Below, one piece after another: positions 44,429 through 54,026 of a stretch of DNA of 64,000 bases. This stretch comes from Bradyrhizobium sp. Ce-3 (GTDB taxonomy: Bacteria; Pseudomonadota; Alphaproteobacteria; Rhizobiales; Xanthobacteraceae). The notes beneath the pieces are model-generated. The model saw only the letters and a program-made list of their open reading frames with translations. It did no database searches and was not told the DNA's origin. Position numbers and translations under genes: made by a program. Each line of letters begins with the position of its first letter. Position 1 is the stretch's first letter. Location of the stretch: NCBI RefSeq assembly GCF_022835695.1, contig NZ_BQUV01000006.1, positions 372,001 to 436,000 of the forward strand, given 5' to 3'.

Positions 44429-47400
44429 TCAAGTCGCGCGTGCCGCGGCCCGCCTTGCGCGGCGCGCGGCGCGGCGCCGCTGCGTCCACAGCCTGGCGCG
44501 GTCGAGATAGAGATAGACCACCGGCGTGGTGTAGAGCGTCAGGATCTGGCTCAGGATCAGGCCGCCGAAGATCGCGATGCCGAGCGGCTGGCGCAGCTCG
44601 CTGCCTTCGCCGAGGCCGATCATCAGCGGCACCGCGCCGAACAGCGCGGCGAGTGTGGTCATCATGATCGGCCGGAAGCGCATCAGGCAGGCCTCGTAGA
44701 TCGCATCGCGCGATGACAGCCCGCGCTGGCGCTCGGCGTCGAGCGCGAAGTCGATCATCATGATGGCATTCTTCTTCACGATGCCGACCAGCAGGATCAC
44801 CCCGATCATGCCGATGATGTCGAAATCGGTGCCCGACAGCATCAGCGCCGCCACCGCGCCGACGCCGGCCGAGGGCAGGGTGGAGAGGATGGTCAGCGGG
44901 TGCACGTAGCTCTCGTAGAGCATGCCGAGCGAGATGTAGATCGTCGCCAGCGCTGCGAGAATCAGGAACAGCTCGTTCGCCAGCGCCTGCTGGAAGATCT
45001 TCGCGGAGCCGGCGAAGCCGCCGGAAATGCCGGCGGGCATGCCGAGCGCATGCATCGCGTTCTCGATCGTGGTGGTCGCGGTACTCAGCGAGACGCCCGG
45101 CGGCAGGTTGAAGGAGATGGTGCTGGCGACCAGGAGGTCCTGGTGGTTGACCGAGAGCGGCGTCTCGCCATGCTCGAAGCGCGCCACGCTCGACAGCGGG
45201 ATCATCGTCTCGGCGCTGGTCGAGACCGCGGTTCCGGTCGAGGCGACGCCCTTGCCGGTGGCGCCGATCGAGTTGGTGGCCTGGTTGCGCACCACGTTGG
45301 CGGCGACCGAGCTGATCGAGCTCTTCTGCGACGACGAGGCCACCGTTCCGGCCACCGCATTGGTGCTCTGGGTGCCGCTCGCCGACCCGCCCGAGGTCGA
45401 GATATAGACCTCCTTCAGGGTCTGCGGATCCCGCGAGAAGCGCGGCGCGACCTCCATGATGACGTGATACTGGTTGCGCGCGACGAAGATGGTCGAGACC
45501 TGGCGCTGCCCGAACGCGTCATACAGCGTGTTGTCGAGCTGGCTGACGGTGATCCCGAGCCGCGAGGCGGCGTCGCGATCGATCACCAGATTGGCCTGCA
45601 GCGCCTTGTTCTGCTGGTCGGTGTTGACGTCGGCGAGCGTCGGCTCCTTCTGCAGCGCGGCGACGAGCTTCGGCGTCCACTCATTGAGCTGCTCGAAGGT
45701 CGATCCCTTCAGCGTGTATTGATAGGCTGCGTTGCCGGAGCGTCCGCCGGCGCCGAGATCTCCGATCGATTGCAGGAACAGCGTGGCACCGGCGACGCTT
45801 GCCAGCGGCTCGCGCAGCCGTTCGATCACCTTGTCGGCCCTCAACCTGCGCTCGTCCATCGGCTTCAGCGAGGCGAACACGGTGCCGGTGTTGGTGCCGC
45901 CGGGGCCGACGCCGCCGCCGCCGGTGAAGCCGACCGCGGTATCGACCGCCGGATCGGACTTCACGATGTCGATGAACTGGGTCAGCTTCTGCTGCATCAG
46001 CTGGAACGAGGTGCTCTGGTCGGCCTGGATCGAGCCGACCAGCAGCCCGGTGTCCTGCTGCGGCACGAAGCCCTTGGGCACGACCTTGTAGAGATGGAAG
46101 TTCAGATAGAGCGTCGAGGCCAGGATCAGCATCACCAGCAGCGGATGCCGCAGCGCAAGCCCGAGCGTCGCGCGGTAGCCGCTCAGCATCAGCTCGAAGG
46201 CGCGCTCGTTGACCCGGTAGATCCAGCCATGCGACTGGCCTTCCTCCTTGCGCAGCACCACCGCGCACATCATCGGCGTCGTGGTCAGCGAGACCACCAG
46301 CGAGATCACGATCGCGATCGTGATGGTCATGGCGAATTCGCGGAACAGCCGGCCGACCAAACCGCCCATCAAGAGGATCGGCACGAACACCGCGATCAGC
46401 GACACGCTCATCGACAGCACGGTGAAGCCGACCTCGCGGGTGCCGAGCAGCGTCGCTTCCATGCGCGACAGCCCCGCATCCATGTGGCGGGTGATGTTTT
46501 CCAGCACCACGATGGCGTCGTCGACCACGAAGCCGGTCGCCACCGTCAGCGCCATCAGCGAGAAGATGTCGAGCGTGTAGCCGAGCAGATACATCACGGC
46601 GAAGGTCGCGATCAGCGACACGCCGACCGCCACCACAGGGACCAGCGTCGCCCGCGCATTGCGCAGGAAGGCGAATACCACCAGGATCACCAGCGCGACC
46701 GCGATCAGCAGCGTGATCTCGACGTCGTGCAGCGAGGCCCGGATCGTCTTCGAGCGATCCATCGCCAGCGTGATGTCGATTGCGGGCGACACCGAGGCCC
46801 TGAGCTGCGGCATCAGCCCCTTCACGCTGTCGACCATCTTGATGATGTTGGCGCCCGGCTGCCGGTACACGATCATCACGACGGCCGGCTTGCCGTTGGA
46901 GAGGCCGAGCGTGCGCACATTCTCGACGGAATCGATGACGTCGCCGACGTCGGTCAGGCGTACCGCCGCGCCGTTGCGGTAGGCGACGACCAGCGGCTTG
47001 TAGTCGGCGGCCTTGCGGGCCTGGTCGTTGGCGTAGATCTGGTAGCGCTGGTCGCCGACGTCGATGCCGCCCTTCGGGCTATGCGCATTGGCGCTCGAGA
47101 GCGCCGCGCGGACGTCCTCGAGCCCGATGCCGTATTTATAGAGCGCCGGCGGGATCAGCTCGACCCGCACCGCGGGCAGCGAGCCGCCGCCGACCGAGAC
47201 CTCGCCGACACCCTCGACCTGCGACAGCTTCTGCGCCAGCGTGGTCGAGGCGGCGTCATAGAGCTCGGCCGGGGTCAGCGTGTCCGAGGTCAAGGTGTAG
47301 ATCAGGATCGGCGCCGAGGCCGGGTTGAACTTGCGGTAGGTGGGATTGGTGCGCAGGTTGGTCGGCAGATCGGCGCGCGCCGCGTTGATCGCGGCCTGCA

Positions 47401-47722
47401 CGTCGCGCGCGGCGCCGTTGATGTCGCGGTCGATGTCGAATTGCAGCGTGATGCGGGCGGAGCCAAGCGAGGACGTCGACGTCATCTCGGTGACGCTGGC
47501 GATCTGGCCGAGGTGACGTTCCAGCGGGCTCGCCACGGTGGCCGCGACGTCGGCCGGGCTTGCGCCGGGCAGCGTCGCCTGCACCATGATGGTCGGGATA
47601 TCGACGTCGGGCAGCGGCGACACCGGCAGCTTGAAGAACGCAATGATGCCCGCCACCACCAGTCCAAGCGACAGCAGTGTGGTGCCGACCGGGCGGCGGA
47701 CGAAGGGAGCGGAGAGGTTCAT
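44429..47722 (-). CDS. RND-family multidrug efflux permease
   Basis: A 1097-residue RND inner-membrane pump of the MdtB/MdtC type. The N-terminus NLSAPFVRRPVGTTLLSLGL is family-typical, the proton-relay Asp pair is in TGFVVDDAIVVLENI, and FPILLMGG-like TM segments flank two large periplasmic loops. The protein is longer than usual (about 1030-1050) because of a Ser/Thr/Ala-rich insert around residues 775-840, before MIPLSSVARFEHG. No membrane-fusion adaptor or outer-membrane channel gene is adjacent in this window. Substrate unknown. Confidence 0.92.
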   Translation of the reverse strand: MNLSAPFVRRPVGTTLLSLGLVVAGIIAFFKLPVSPLPDVDIPTIMVQATLPGASPADVAATVASPLERHLGQIASVTEMTSTSSLGSARITLQFDIDRDINGAARDVQAAINAARADLPTNLRTNPTYRKFNPASAPILIYTLTSDTLTPAELYDAASTTLAQKLSQVEGVGEVSVGGGSLPAVRVELIPPALYKYGIGLEDVRAALSSANAHSPKGGIDVGDQRYQIYANDQARKAADYKPLVVAYRNGAAVRLTDVGDVIDSVENVRTLGLSNGKPAVVMIVYRQPGANIIKMVDSVKGLMPQLRASVSPAIDITLAMDRSKTIRASLHDVEITLLIAVALVILVVFAFLRNARATLVPVVAVGVSLIATFAVMYLLGYTLDIFSLMALTVATGFVVDDAIVVLENITRHMDAGLSRMEATLLGTREVGFTVLSMSVSLIAVFVPILLMGGLVGRLFREFAMTITIAIVISLVVSLTTTPMMCAVVLRKEEGQSHGWIYRVNERAFELMLSGYRATLGLALRHPLLVMLILASTLYLNFHLYKVVPKGFVPQQDTGLLVGSIQADQSTSFQLMQQKLTQFIDIVKSDPAVDTAVGFTGGGGVGPGGTNTGTVFASLKPMDERRLRADKVIERLREPLASVAGATLFLQSIGDLGAGGRSGNAAYQYTLKGSTFEQLNEWTPKLVAALQKEPTLADVNTDQQNKALQANLVIDRDAASRLGITVSQLDNTLYDAFGQRQVSTIFVARNQYHVIMEVAPRFSRDPQTLKEVYISTSGGSASGTQSTNAVAGTVASSSQKSSISSVAANVVRNQATNSIGATGKGVASTGTAVSTSAETMIPLSSVARFEHGETPLSVNHQDLLVASTISFNLPPGVSLSTATTTIENAMHALGMPAGISGGFAGSAKIFQQALANELFLILAALATIYISLGMLYESYVHPLTILSTLPSAGVGAVAALMLSGTDFDIIGMIGVILLVGIVKKNAIMMIDFALDAERQRGLSSRDAIYEACLMRFRPIMMTTLAALFGAVPLMIGLGEGSELRQPLGIAIFGGLILSQILTLYTTPVVYLYLDRARLWTQRRRAARRARRAAARAT

Positions 47723-47885
47723 TGCATCAGCGAGCGATGTTTGCGGACCAGCTTCTATCCGTCCGCGCCGCGATGCAAAAGCCTAAATGTCACAGGGTGC
47801 TGCCATATGTCCGCCGGGATTTGTCTGGCCGCAACAAACGCCCGACGACCGCCGTATTGCCGATCGTGTGGTTTTCGAATGCGGA

Positions 47886-49691
47886 CTACTTCGCGGCATT
47901 CTGGCTCGCGCCGACGAAGTAGAAGTCCTCAGCTCCCGGGACCGAGCCGTAGCTGAAGGGCTGCTGCCGCCGATCCGTCGCGGCCATGACGTCGTCGCGC
48001 ACCAGATCGAACAGCTTGCGGATCTCGATGCGTGGCGTCTGCATGCGCTTGATCAGGGCCGTCACGAACGGGCTGTGGCCGCCGTCGCCGTCGAGCGCGA
48101 CCTGGCCGTGCTTGGCGGCGTAGACCACCAGCGTGCCGCTGTCGGGCTCGACCTGGGCCAATCCCCGGCCGATCGAGCGCGACGCGACCGTGCGCTTGAT
48201 CTGGTTGGCGAACGGATTGTCGCGGCAGGCATCGAGAATGACGAGATGCAGCTTGCGCGCGCCTTCGGTGGCGCCCATCACCTGGGTCAACGCGACCGCC
48301 TCGAACTGCACGTCGCGGTCGGTCGCGAGCTTTGCGTCGACCGGCACCAGATAGTTCTCGCCCGCCATCTCCATGCCGTGCCCGGCATAGTAGATCACCG
48401 CCCAGTCGGCACCGTCAGCCGCGTTGGCGAATGATTTCAGGGCCTCGACCAGGCTGTCCCGCGTGGCGTCGGTGACGAGGCGGACATCCTGAAAGCCCAC
48501 CGCGCGCAGCGTGTCGGCGATCGCCGCCGCGTCCTGGCCGGGGTTCGGCAGCACCGGCACCGAGCGGTATTTCGAATTGCCGACCACCAGGGCGACGCGC
48601 TTTTCGGTCGCGGCGGCCTTTTGGCCCGCGCCGATCGGCGGAACCGGAACCGCCTCGGCGACCACGGGCGCAGGCTTAGCTACGTCGTGATCCGCGGCGA
48701 CGCTCTTGTCCGTGCTGGCGACCTTGTCGAGCCGTTGCAGGCCGTCCCGCGCGACGCGCTGGCCCTGGGTGCGGTCGAGCTGATCGAGGCCGATGACGTC
48801 GAGCGCGTGGCGGAAGTCGGCGCGCGCCGCATCGACATCGCCCTTCTTCTCGTCGGCGAGGCCGCGCCGTGCGTAGTTCAGTGCGCCCTGTGCATTGAGC
48901 TGCGTGGCGTGGTCGTAGTCGCGCATCGCGTGGTCGAGCTCGCCTCTGCCGGCGCGCGTCAGGCCGCGCAGCGAGTAGAACTCGGATTGCCCGTCCTGGA
49001 CGGCGATCGCATGTTCGATGTCCCGTGCGGCATTGTCGATGTCACCGGCGCTGATCTCGACCACGGCGCGGCAATAATACGGGCCGCCGGCGCGCGGCGC
49101 GATCTTGATCGCATCCTGGCAATGCAGCGCCGCAAGGCGGTCCTTGCCGCGGAAATCATAGACCAGCGCGCGGTTGACATAGGCATACCAGGAATTGGGG
49201 TCGAGCTCGATCGATCTGCCGTAGTCGGCCAGCGCGCGATCATAGTCGCCGGTGGCGACGAACAGCTCGGCGCGGTTGTTGAACCAGCCGGCGCTGAACG
49301 GACCGGCAGGCTTCAGCCGGATCGCCTGATCGAAGTCGCTCAGCGCGCGATCATAGTCCTGGTTCTGCAGGAACACCTTGGCGCGCTGGCCATAGGAGGG
49401 CGCAAACGACGGATTGATCGCGATCGACTGATCGTAGTCCGCCTTGGCTTTCTCCAGGTCGCCCTTGTTATGCCAGGCCAGCGCCCGGTTGTAATAGGTG
49501 ATCGAAAGGTCGCGCCCCCTCGGATTGGCCGCGATCAGGCGGGTGCAGGCGGGGATCACCAGGTCGGGCTGCGAATTCTTGGCGTCGCAGACCGCGCCAT
49601 CCTCTCTCAAACCGGCATAGGATGGGGTGTTCAGCAGCAACAGCAGGGCGATCGCGGCGAGCTTCGACAACGAGGGGCGCATTCCGGTCAT
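47886..49691 (-). CDS. Exported TPR and caspase-family (p20) protein
   Basis: A 601-residue protein from the chosen start (in-frame alternatives at 49721 and 49682). A signal peptide (LAAIALLLLLNTPSYA) is followed by about six TPR units over residues 30-270, for example ITYYNRALAWHNKGDLEKAK and AGWFNNRAELFVATGDYDRA, then a Pro/Val linker and a caspase-like domain from about residue 350. The catalytic His is in VIYYAGHGMEM and the Cys in LVILDACRDNPF. Bacterial orthocaspases cleave after basic or other residues, mostly with unknown targets; TPRs would bind partners. It is probably periplasmic. No partner gene is adjacent. Confidence 0.88.
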   Translation of the reverse strand: MTGMRPSLSKLAAIALLLLLNTPSYAGLREDGAVCDAKNSQPDLVIPACTRLIAANPRGRDLSITYYNRALAWHNKGDLEKAKADYDQSIAINPSFAPSYGQRAKVFLQNQDYDRALSDFDQAIRLKPAGPFSAGWFNNRAELFVATGDYDRALADYGRSIELDPNSWYAYVNRALVYDFRGKDRLAALHCQDAIKIAPRAGGPYYCRAVVEISAGDIDNAARDIEHAIAVQDGQSEFYSLRGLTRAGRGELDHAMRDYDHATQLNAQGALNYARRGLADEKKGDVDAARADFRHALDVIGLDQLDRTQGQRVARDGLQRLDKVASTDKSVAADHDVAKPAPVVAEAVPVPPIGAGQKAAATEKRVALVVGNSKYRSVPVLPNPGQDAAAIADTLRAVGFQDVRLVTDATRDSLVEALKSFANAADGADWAVIYYAGHGMEMAGENYLVPVDAKLATDRDVQFEAVALTQVMGATEGARKLHLVILDACRDNPFANQIKRTVASRSIGRGLAQVEPDSGTLVVYAAKHGQVALDGDGGHSPFVTALIKRMQTPRIEIRKLFDLVRDDVMAATDRRQQPFSYGSVPGAEDFYFVGASQNAAK

Positions 49692-49794
49692 TCCATTCCA
49701 GCGACCGGAAATTGAGACCACAATATTGTTCGCGCCGTGGCGAACATTCGCGAGCCGGGTTCCTCAACGCGCGGGGATCGACGTCAATGGCGTT

Positions 49795-50403
49795 TCAGCC
49801 CGGATCGAGCTTGTCAGCGACGTGCGCATCGCGGTGCAGCGTCGTGCCCGAATCATGCAGCATCGCCGCGAGCTGATGCAGCGGCTGATCGCGAAACCCC
49901 TGCTTCTCGATCGAGGCGACGGTCGAGAGCACATAGTCGCGGTTGTTGCCGGAACGGCCGTGGCCCTGCTGCACCAGGCGCACCTGCTCCGATAGTGACA
50001 GCCGCCCGGCATACTGCACATGGCCGCGATCGACCACATAGGCCAGCGCCGAGACGCGGTCGCGTGCCGCGTTCTCCAGCCACACCGATCGCATCACCTC
50101 GCGATAGACGTTGGTGGTCTGCTCGCGCGCACGCAAGTAGGCGATGGTGTCGTGGCGCAGCGGGGCGGCCACGCGGAACGCGATGCCGCGGCAGGCGCCA
50201 CCGCGGTCGAGCCCGAGCACCAGGCCCGGCTTCTCCGGCGTGCCGCGATGGTCGAACGAATAGACGCAGAGCGCGCGATGCTCACCGATCAGCCGCGCCG
50301 GCACCTGCTCCAGGAACTCGAAGCCCGGCTTCCACATCAGTGAGCCGTAGCCGAACACCCAGAGGTCGCCGTCGGTCTCGGAATGGGGAGGATTTGCTGA
50401 CAT
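49795..50403 (-). CDS. Gamma-glutamylcyclotransferase, ChaC-like
   Basis: A 202-residue cyclotransferase that releases 5-oxoproline from glutathione in the cytosol. The substrate loop is WVFGYGSLMWKPGF at the N-terminus, and the catalytic Glu lies in LRAREQTTNVY. LALAYVVDRGHVQYAG-type strands and SGNNRDYVLST complete the fold. Start ATG 50403. It is divergent from the DUF2125 gene and near the caspase-family gene; no functional link is apparent. Confidence 0.9.
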   Translation of the reverse strand: MSANPPHSETDGDLWVFGYGSLMWKPGFEFLEQVPARLIGEHRALCVYSFDHRGTPEKPGLVLGLDRGGACRGIAFRVAAPLRHDTIAYLRAREQTTNVYREVMRSVWLENAARDRVSALAYVVDRGHVQYAGRLSLSEQVRLVQQGHGRSGNNRDYVLSTVASIEKQGFRDQPLHQLAAMLHDSGTTLHRDAHVADKLDPG

Positions 50404-50529
50404 CGCGCCGATGGGCTAGCAGAACGGGCCGTCGAAGCGAAGCAAATTTCGTTCTGTTTCCAACACTTAACCTTTAGAACGATGGCCGCCGCTTCGATTT
50501 TGACAAATTCGCCCGCCAAAGGACGCCGC

Positions 50530-51717
50530 ATGTCCGAGATGACCTCCGCCCCCCGCCGCCGCTCGCGCTTCGGCCTGTATGCCGTCCCTGTCGCGGTCCT
50601 GATCGCCGCGGTCGCGTGGAGCGGCTTCTGGTTCTTCGCCGCCTCACAGGTCGGCGTGCAGGCCGATGCCTGGCGCGCGCAGGAGGCGAAGGCCGGCCGG
50701 GTCTATGACTGCGACAAGCGCTCGGTGGCGGGTTACCCGTTCCGGTTCGAAGTCCGCTGCGAGCAGCCCAGCGTGATGCTGGTGTCGCAGACCGCCTCGC
50801 CGCGAATGGCGTTCGTGGCGCGGCTCGCCGAGATCCTGGTGGTGGCGCAGGTCTACGATCCCAAGCTGGTCATCGCCGAGTTCAAGGGCCCGGCCACGAT
50901 CGCCGAGCGCAACGCGCAGCCGACGCTGTCGGTGAATTGGAAGCTCGGACGCAGCAGCGTGGTCGGCCTGCCGGCGCCGCCGCAACGCGCCTCGCTGGTT
51001 TTCGACGATCTCGCGATCGACCGCACCGGCGGTCCCGCGCCGACGCCGCTGATGCGTGTCAATCACATCGAGCTGCACGGCAGGCAGGTCGATGGCTCGG
51101 CGCCGGACAGCCCCGCGATCGAGGCCGTGCTGCAGATCAATGGCGGCACCTTGCAGGAGGTGCATCCGCTGCTCACCCAGCCGTTCAACGCCGACATCCA
51201 TGCCCGGCTGAACGGCCTCAGGGACTTTTCGCCGAAGCCGTGGCCGGATCGCTTCCGCGAGATCCAGGCCGCCGGCGGCAGCGTCGAGATCCAGCAGTCG
51301 CGGATCGAGCAGGGCGATGTGCTGTCGGTCGCGGCCGGCACGCTGCGCCTCAACGCGCAGGGCCGCATCGAGGGCGAATTGCAGATGACGGTCGCCGGCC
51401 TCGAGCGCGTCATCCCCGCGCTCGGCATCGACAAGATGCTGGAGGAGGGCGTGCCGCAGTCGACGCTCGATCGCGTCGCCCCGGGCGTGAAGAGCCAGGA
51501 CCTCAGCAATCTCTTTGGCGCGCTGGACCGTGCGATTCCCGGCCTCGGCAAGGTGATCAAGCAGAACGCCAATGCCGGCATCTCGGCCGGCATCAATTCG
51601 CTCGGCACCGAAGCCACGCTCGAAGGCAAGAAGGCGCGCAGCTTCCCGCTGCGCTTCGCCGACGGCGCGGTGTTCCTCGGTCCGCTGAAAGTCGCGCAGA
51701 TTCCGCCGCTGTTCTGA
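50530..51717 (+). CDS. DUF2125 family protein
   Basis: A 395-residue protein with an N-terminal membrane helix (residues 15-38) and a large extracytoplasmic beta-rich domain of the DUF2125 family. The Cys pair in YDCDKRSVAGYPFRFEVRC is conserved in the family. The ATG at 50530 is preceded by AAAGGA at 6 nt. The function is unknown; the length and context are typical of Rhizobiales. Downstream is a convergent antibiotic biosynthesis monooxygenase-like gene. Confidence 0.88.
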   Translation: MSEMTSAPRRRSRFGLYAVPVAVLIAAVAWSGFWFFAASQVGVQADAWRAQEAKAGRVYDCDKRSVAGYPFRFEVRCEQPSVMLVSQTASPRMAFVARLAEILVVAQVYDPKLVIAEFKGPATIAERNAQPTLSVNWKLGRSSVVGLPAPPQRASLVFDDLAIDRTGGPAPTPLMRVNHIELHGRQVDGSAPDSPAIEAVLQINGGTLQEVHPLLTQPFNADIHARLNGLRDFSPKPWPDRFREIQAAGGSVEIQQSRIEQGDVLSVAAGTLRLNAQGRIEGELQMTVAGLERVIPALGIDKMLEEGVPQSTLDRVAPGVKSQDLSNLFGALDRAIPGLGKVIKQNANAGISAGINSLGTEATLEGKKARSFPLRFADGAVFLGPLKVAQIPPLF

Positions 51718-51733
51718 GCAAACAGCGGGTTCG

Positions 51734-52051
51734 TCAGGAATGCTCAAACGGGCCGACCTCGCGGATCACCTTGCAGACCTGCAGGAAGCCGCTGGCGTAG
51801 AATTCGGAATGTCCGCGCTGCATGGTTTCGACATGGTCCGGATGACGGCGCCAGGCTTCGAGCGCTTCTTCCGAGGCAAAGCGAAACAGGGTGAGCTCCT
51901 CGCCGTCCGCCGCCTTGAACGACTTCACGGACAGGAATCCGGGAAGCCGACTGACGATGTCGTACATGCGTTCGCCGAGCCGGTTGTATTCGTCGAGCGA
52001 GGCGTCATCCCGTAACTTCAGGTCACCGACCACAATGACTTCACCGATCAT
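51734..52051 (-). CDS. Antibiotic biosynthesis monooxygenase (ABM) domain protein
   Basis: A 105-residue ferredoxin-like ABM domain. The pattern LPGFLSVKSFKAADGEELTL followed by FASEEALEAWRRHPDH is family-typical. Such small proteins are cofactor-independent monooxygenases or heme-degrading or signalling proteins. The ATG at 52051 was chosen because its product begins at the family strand (MIGEVIVVGDLK). It stands alone between convergent and divergent neighbours. Confidence 0.85.
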   Translation of the reverse strand: MIGEVIVVGDLKLRDDASLDEYNRLGERMYDIVSRLPGFLSVKSFKAADGEELTLFRFASEEALEAWRRHPDHVETMQRGHSEFYASGFLQVCKVIREVGPFEHS

Positions 52052-52364
52052 GTTGCTACCCTTCGTCCATCGGATGTCCATGGCGGCTTGAAACAGGCGC
52101 CGAACGACAATTCGGTCTCGCGATCGCGGTTGTTACGCGTCCGCTTTTTTTCGCCGCCGGAGGAGCGGCAGATTGTGCTGCGCAAAATCAGCCCACACAC
52201 AGCGTTCACTCCTTAATCCCTCGCGCGCGATATCGCCGACAGCGGCGAACTATTCCCGCGGTCGCGATGAGAAAAACGTGACCGGAATATTGCGGGGCCC
52301 CGCGAATATCATTCACCGAGTACCGCTCTCTCGCCTGAGGAAACAACCTCGTGTGGAGGAAGCG

Positions 52365-53933
52365 ATGCGAATTCTCGGGGGAATTCTGCTCGGCAGCATG
52401 CTGTTGTCGGCAGGTCCAGCACTGGCCGACGACGATGCGTCGGAGCTGAAGGCGTTGAAGACGCGTCTCAAGCAGCTCGAACAGAAGATGGAAGTGCAGG
52501 CGCGCAAGGAAGAGGCGCTGGCGGCAAGACAGAGCGCACTGCAGAACACACAGATGGCGGCGAAGGCGCCGGTGCCGTTCGATCCCTGCGCGTCGGGCAA
52601 GCTCTGCTACAAGGGCGTCACCTTCACCTTCGGCGGCTGGGTCGATCTCACCGGCATCTATCGCAGCCGCAATCTCGCTTCCGACACCGGCTCGGTCTAC
52701 AACTTCATTCCGTTTCCGCAGAGCAAGAATTTCAACACCGACGAATCGCGCTTCTCCGCGCGGCAGAGCCGGTTCTCGCTGCTCGCGGAAGCCGAGGTGT
52801 TCGCCAACACCCGCGTCGCGGGCTACGGCGAACTGGACCTCGAGGGCGCGGCGCAGACCGCGAACTCGGTTGCGACCAACTCGTTCAACCCGCGGCTGCG
52901 CCAGGCCAGCATCGAGGTCAGTCGCACCGATCTCGGCCTGCATGTACTCGCCGGCCAGAGCTGGTCGCTGAACGCGCCGAGCAAGGCCGGCATCGATCCG
53001 CGCGGGGTCGATGCTCCCGGCGTGATCGACTTCGAATCGGTGCCCGGCTTCCTCGCGGCGCGGCAGCCCGGCATCCGCGTCTGGCAGGATATCGGGCCCG
53101 AGTTCAAGCTCGCGGTCTCGGCAGAGAATGCGCAGACCTCGTTCTTCGGCGGCAACAATCCGCTGGTCGGCACACCCGCGGTCGGCCCGCAGGGCGTGCT
53201 GAACCCGAATGTCCTCGTCAACCTCACCGGCCCGGGCGGCAGCTTCTTCAACAACGCCAACAATGTCAGCCTCAATCACATACCCGACTTCACCGTGAAG
53301 GGCGCGTGGGATCCGCGGCTCGGGCCCTACAAGCTGCATCTCGAGGGCTGGGCGATGTATCGCGACTTCTACGATCACTTCAACTTCGCCAATCACGACG
53401 TCAACACGGTAAGTTTCGGCGGACATTTCTCGGCGGAGATCGTGCCGAAGGTCCTGGAGCTGCAGGGCTCCGCGTCGCACGGCGCGCTCGGCCGCTTCAC
53501 CGCGACGCCGTTCCCGGATGCGACGCTGCGCCAGGACGGCTCGATCCAGCCGCTGCCGATCACGGCGTTCCTGCTCGGCACGGTCTGGCACACCACGCCG
53601 TCGCTCGATCTCTACGCCTATGCCGGCCTCGAGAAGACCAAGGCGACGTTCTCCAATGTCGGTTCGGTGCCGTTCGGCTACGGCAATCCGCTCTACAACA
53701 ATCTCGGCTGCAACATCGAGAACTCGCCGGCGGCGACCTGCAACGGCAACACCTCGGAGGTCAGGCAATACACGGTCGGCTTCTACGACACGATCTTCAA
53801 GGGCGATTACGGGGCGATCAAGGCCGGCGTCCAGTACTCGTACAACCAGCGCTTCGCCTTCGAAGGCGTCGGCGGCGCGCCGAAGACCGACGACCACATC
53901 GTCATGACCCAGATCCGCTACTACCCGTTCTAG
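52365..53933 (+). CDS. Outer-membrane porin
   Basis: A 522-residue beta-barrel porin. The signal peptide MRILGGILLGSMLLSAGPAL ends in ALA, and a short coiled-coil segment (LKALKTRLKQLEQKM) follows, then a 2-Cys segment (PCASGKLCYKG) and beta strands such as TFTFGGWVDLTGIY. It ends in Phe (ITQIRYYPF-like, TQIRYYPF), the outer-membrane export signal. GGAGGA lies 5 nt upstream of the ATG. Rhizobial porins of this type are abundant and carry small solutes. A 10-bp perfect hairpin follows at 53973. Confidence 0.9.
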   Translation: MRILGGILLGSMLLSAGPALADDDASELKALKTRLKQLEQKMEVQARKEEALAARQSALQNTQMAAKAPVPFDPCASGKLCYKGVTFTFGGWVDLTGIYRSRNLASDTGSVYNFIPFPQSKNFNTDESRFSARQSRFSLLAEAEVFANTRVAGYGELDLEGAAQTANSVATNSFNPRLRQASIEVSRTDLGLHVLAGQSWSLNAPSKAGIDPRGVDAPGVIDFESVPGFLAARQPGIRVWQDIGPEFKLAVSAENAQTSFFGGNNPLVGTPAVGPQGVLNPNVLVNLTGPGGSFFNNANNVSLNHIPDFTVKGAWDPRLGPYKLHLEGWAMYRDFYDHFNFANHDVNTVSFGGHFSAEIVPKVLELQGSASHGALGRFTATPFPDATLRQDGSIQPLPITAFLLGTVWHTTPSLDLYAYAGLEKTKATFSNVGSVPFGYGNPLYNNLGCNIENSPAATCNGNTSEVRQYTVGFYDTIFKGDYGAIKAGVQYSYNQRFAFEGVGGAPKTDDHIVMTQIRYYPF

Positions 53934-53972
53934 GCCATGATGACTTCGAGCAGGGCTGCGGGCTTCGTTTCA

Positions 53973-53998
53973 CCTCTCCCCGCAAGAACGGGGAGAGG
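53973..53998 (+). terminator. Stem-loop after the porin gene
   Basis: CCTCTCCCCG pairs perfectly with CGGGGAGAGG around a CAAGAA loop, 39 nt past the porin stop. It has no U tract, so it may be an intergenic repeat as well as a terminator. Confidence 0.5.
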
Positions 53999-54026
53999 GA
54001 GCGCAGAGCTGGAAAGGACACAGCCG

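Noticed and set aside
42153-44510. A 785-codon plus-strand frame over the aldehyde dehydrogenase
   Set aside because: An artefact of high GC; no ribosome site or recognisable domain, and it overlaps a certain gene.
44900-47956. A 1018-codon open frame antisense to the RND pump
   Set aside because: It mirrors a high-GC coding gene in codon-position bias and is rich in Arg, His, Asp and Gln with no family motif; the RND protein on the other strand is unmistakable.
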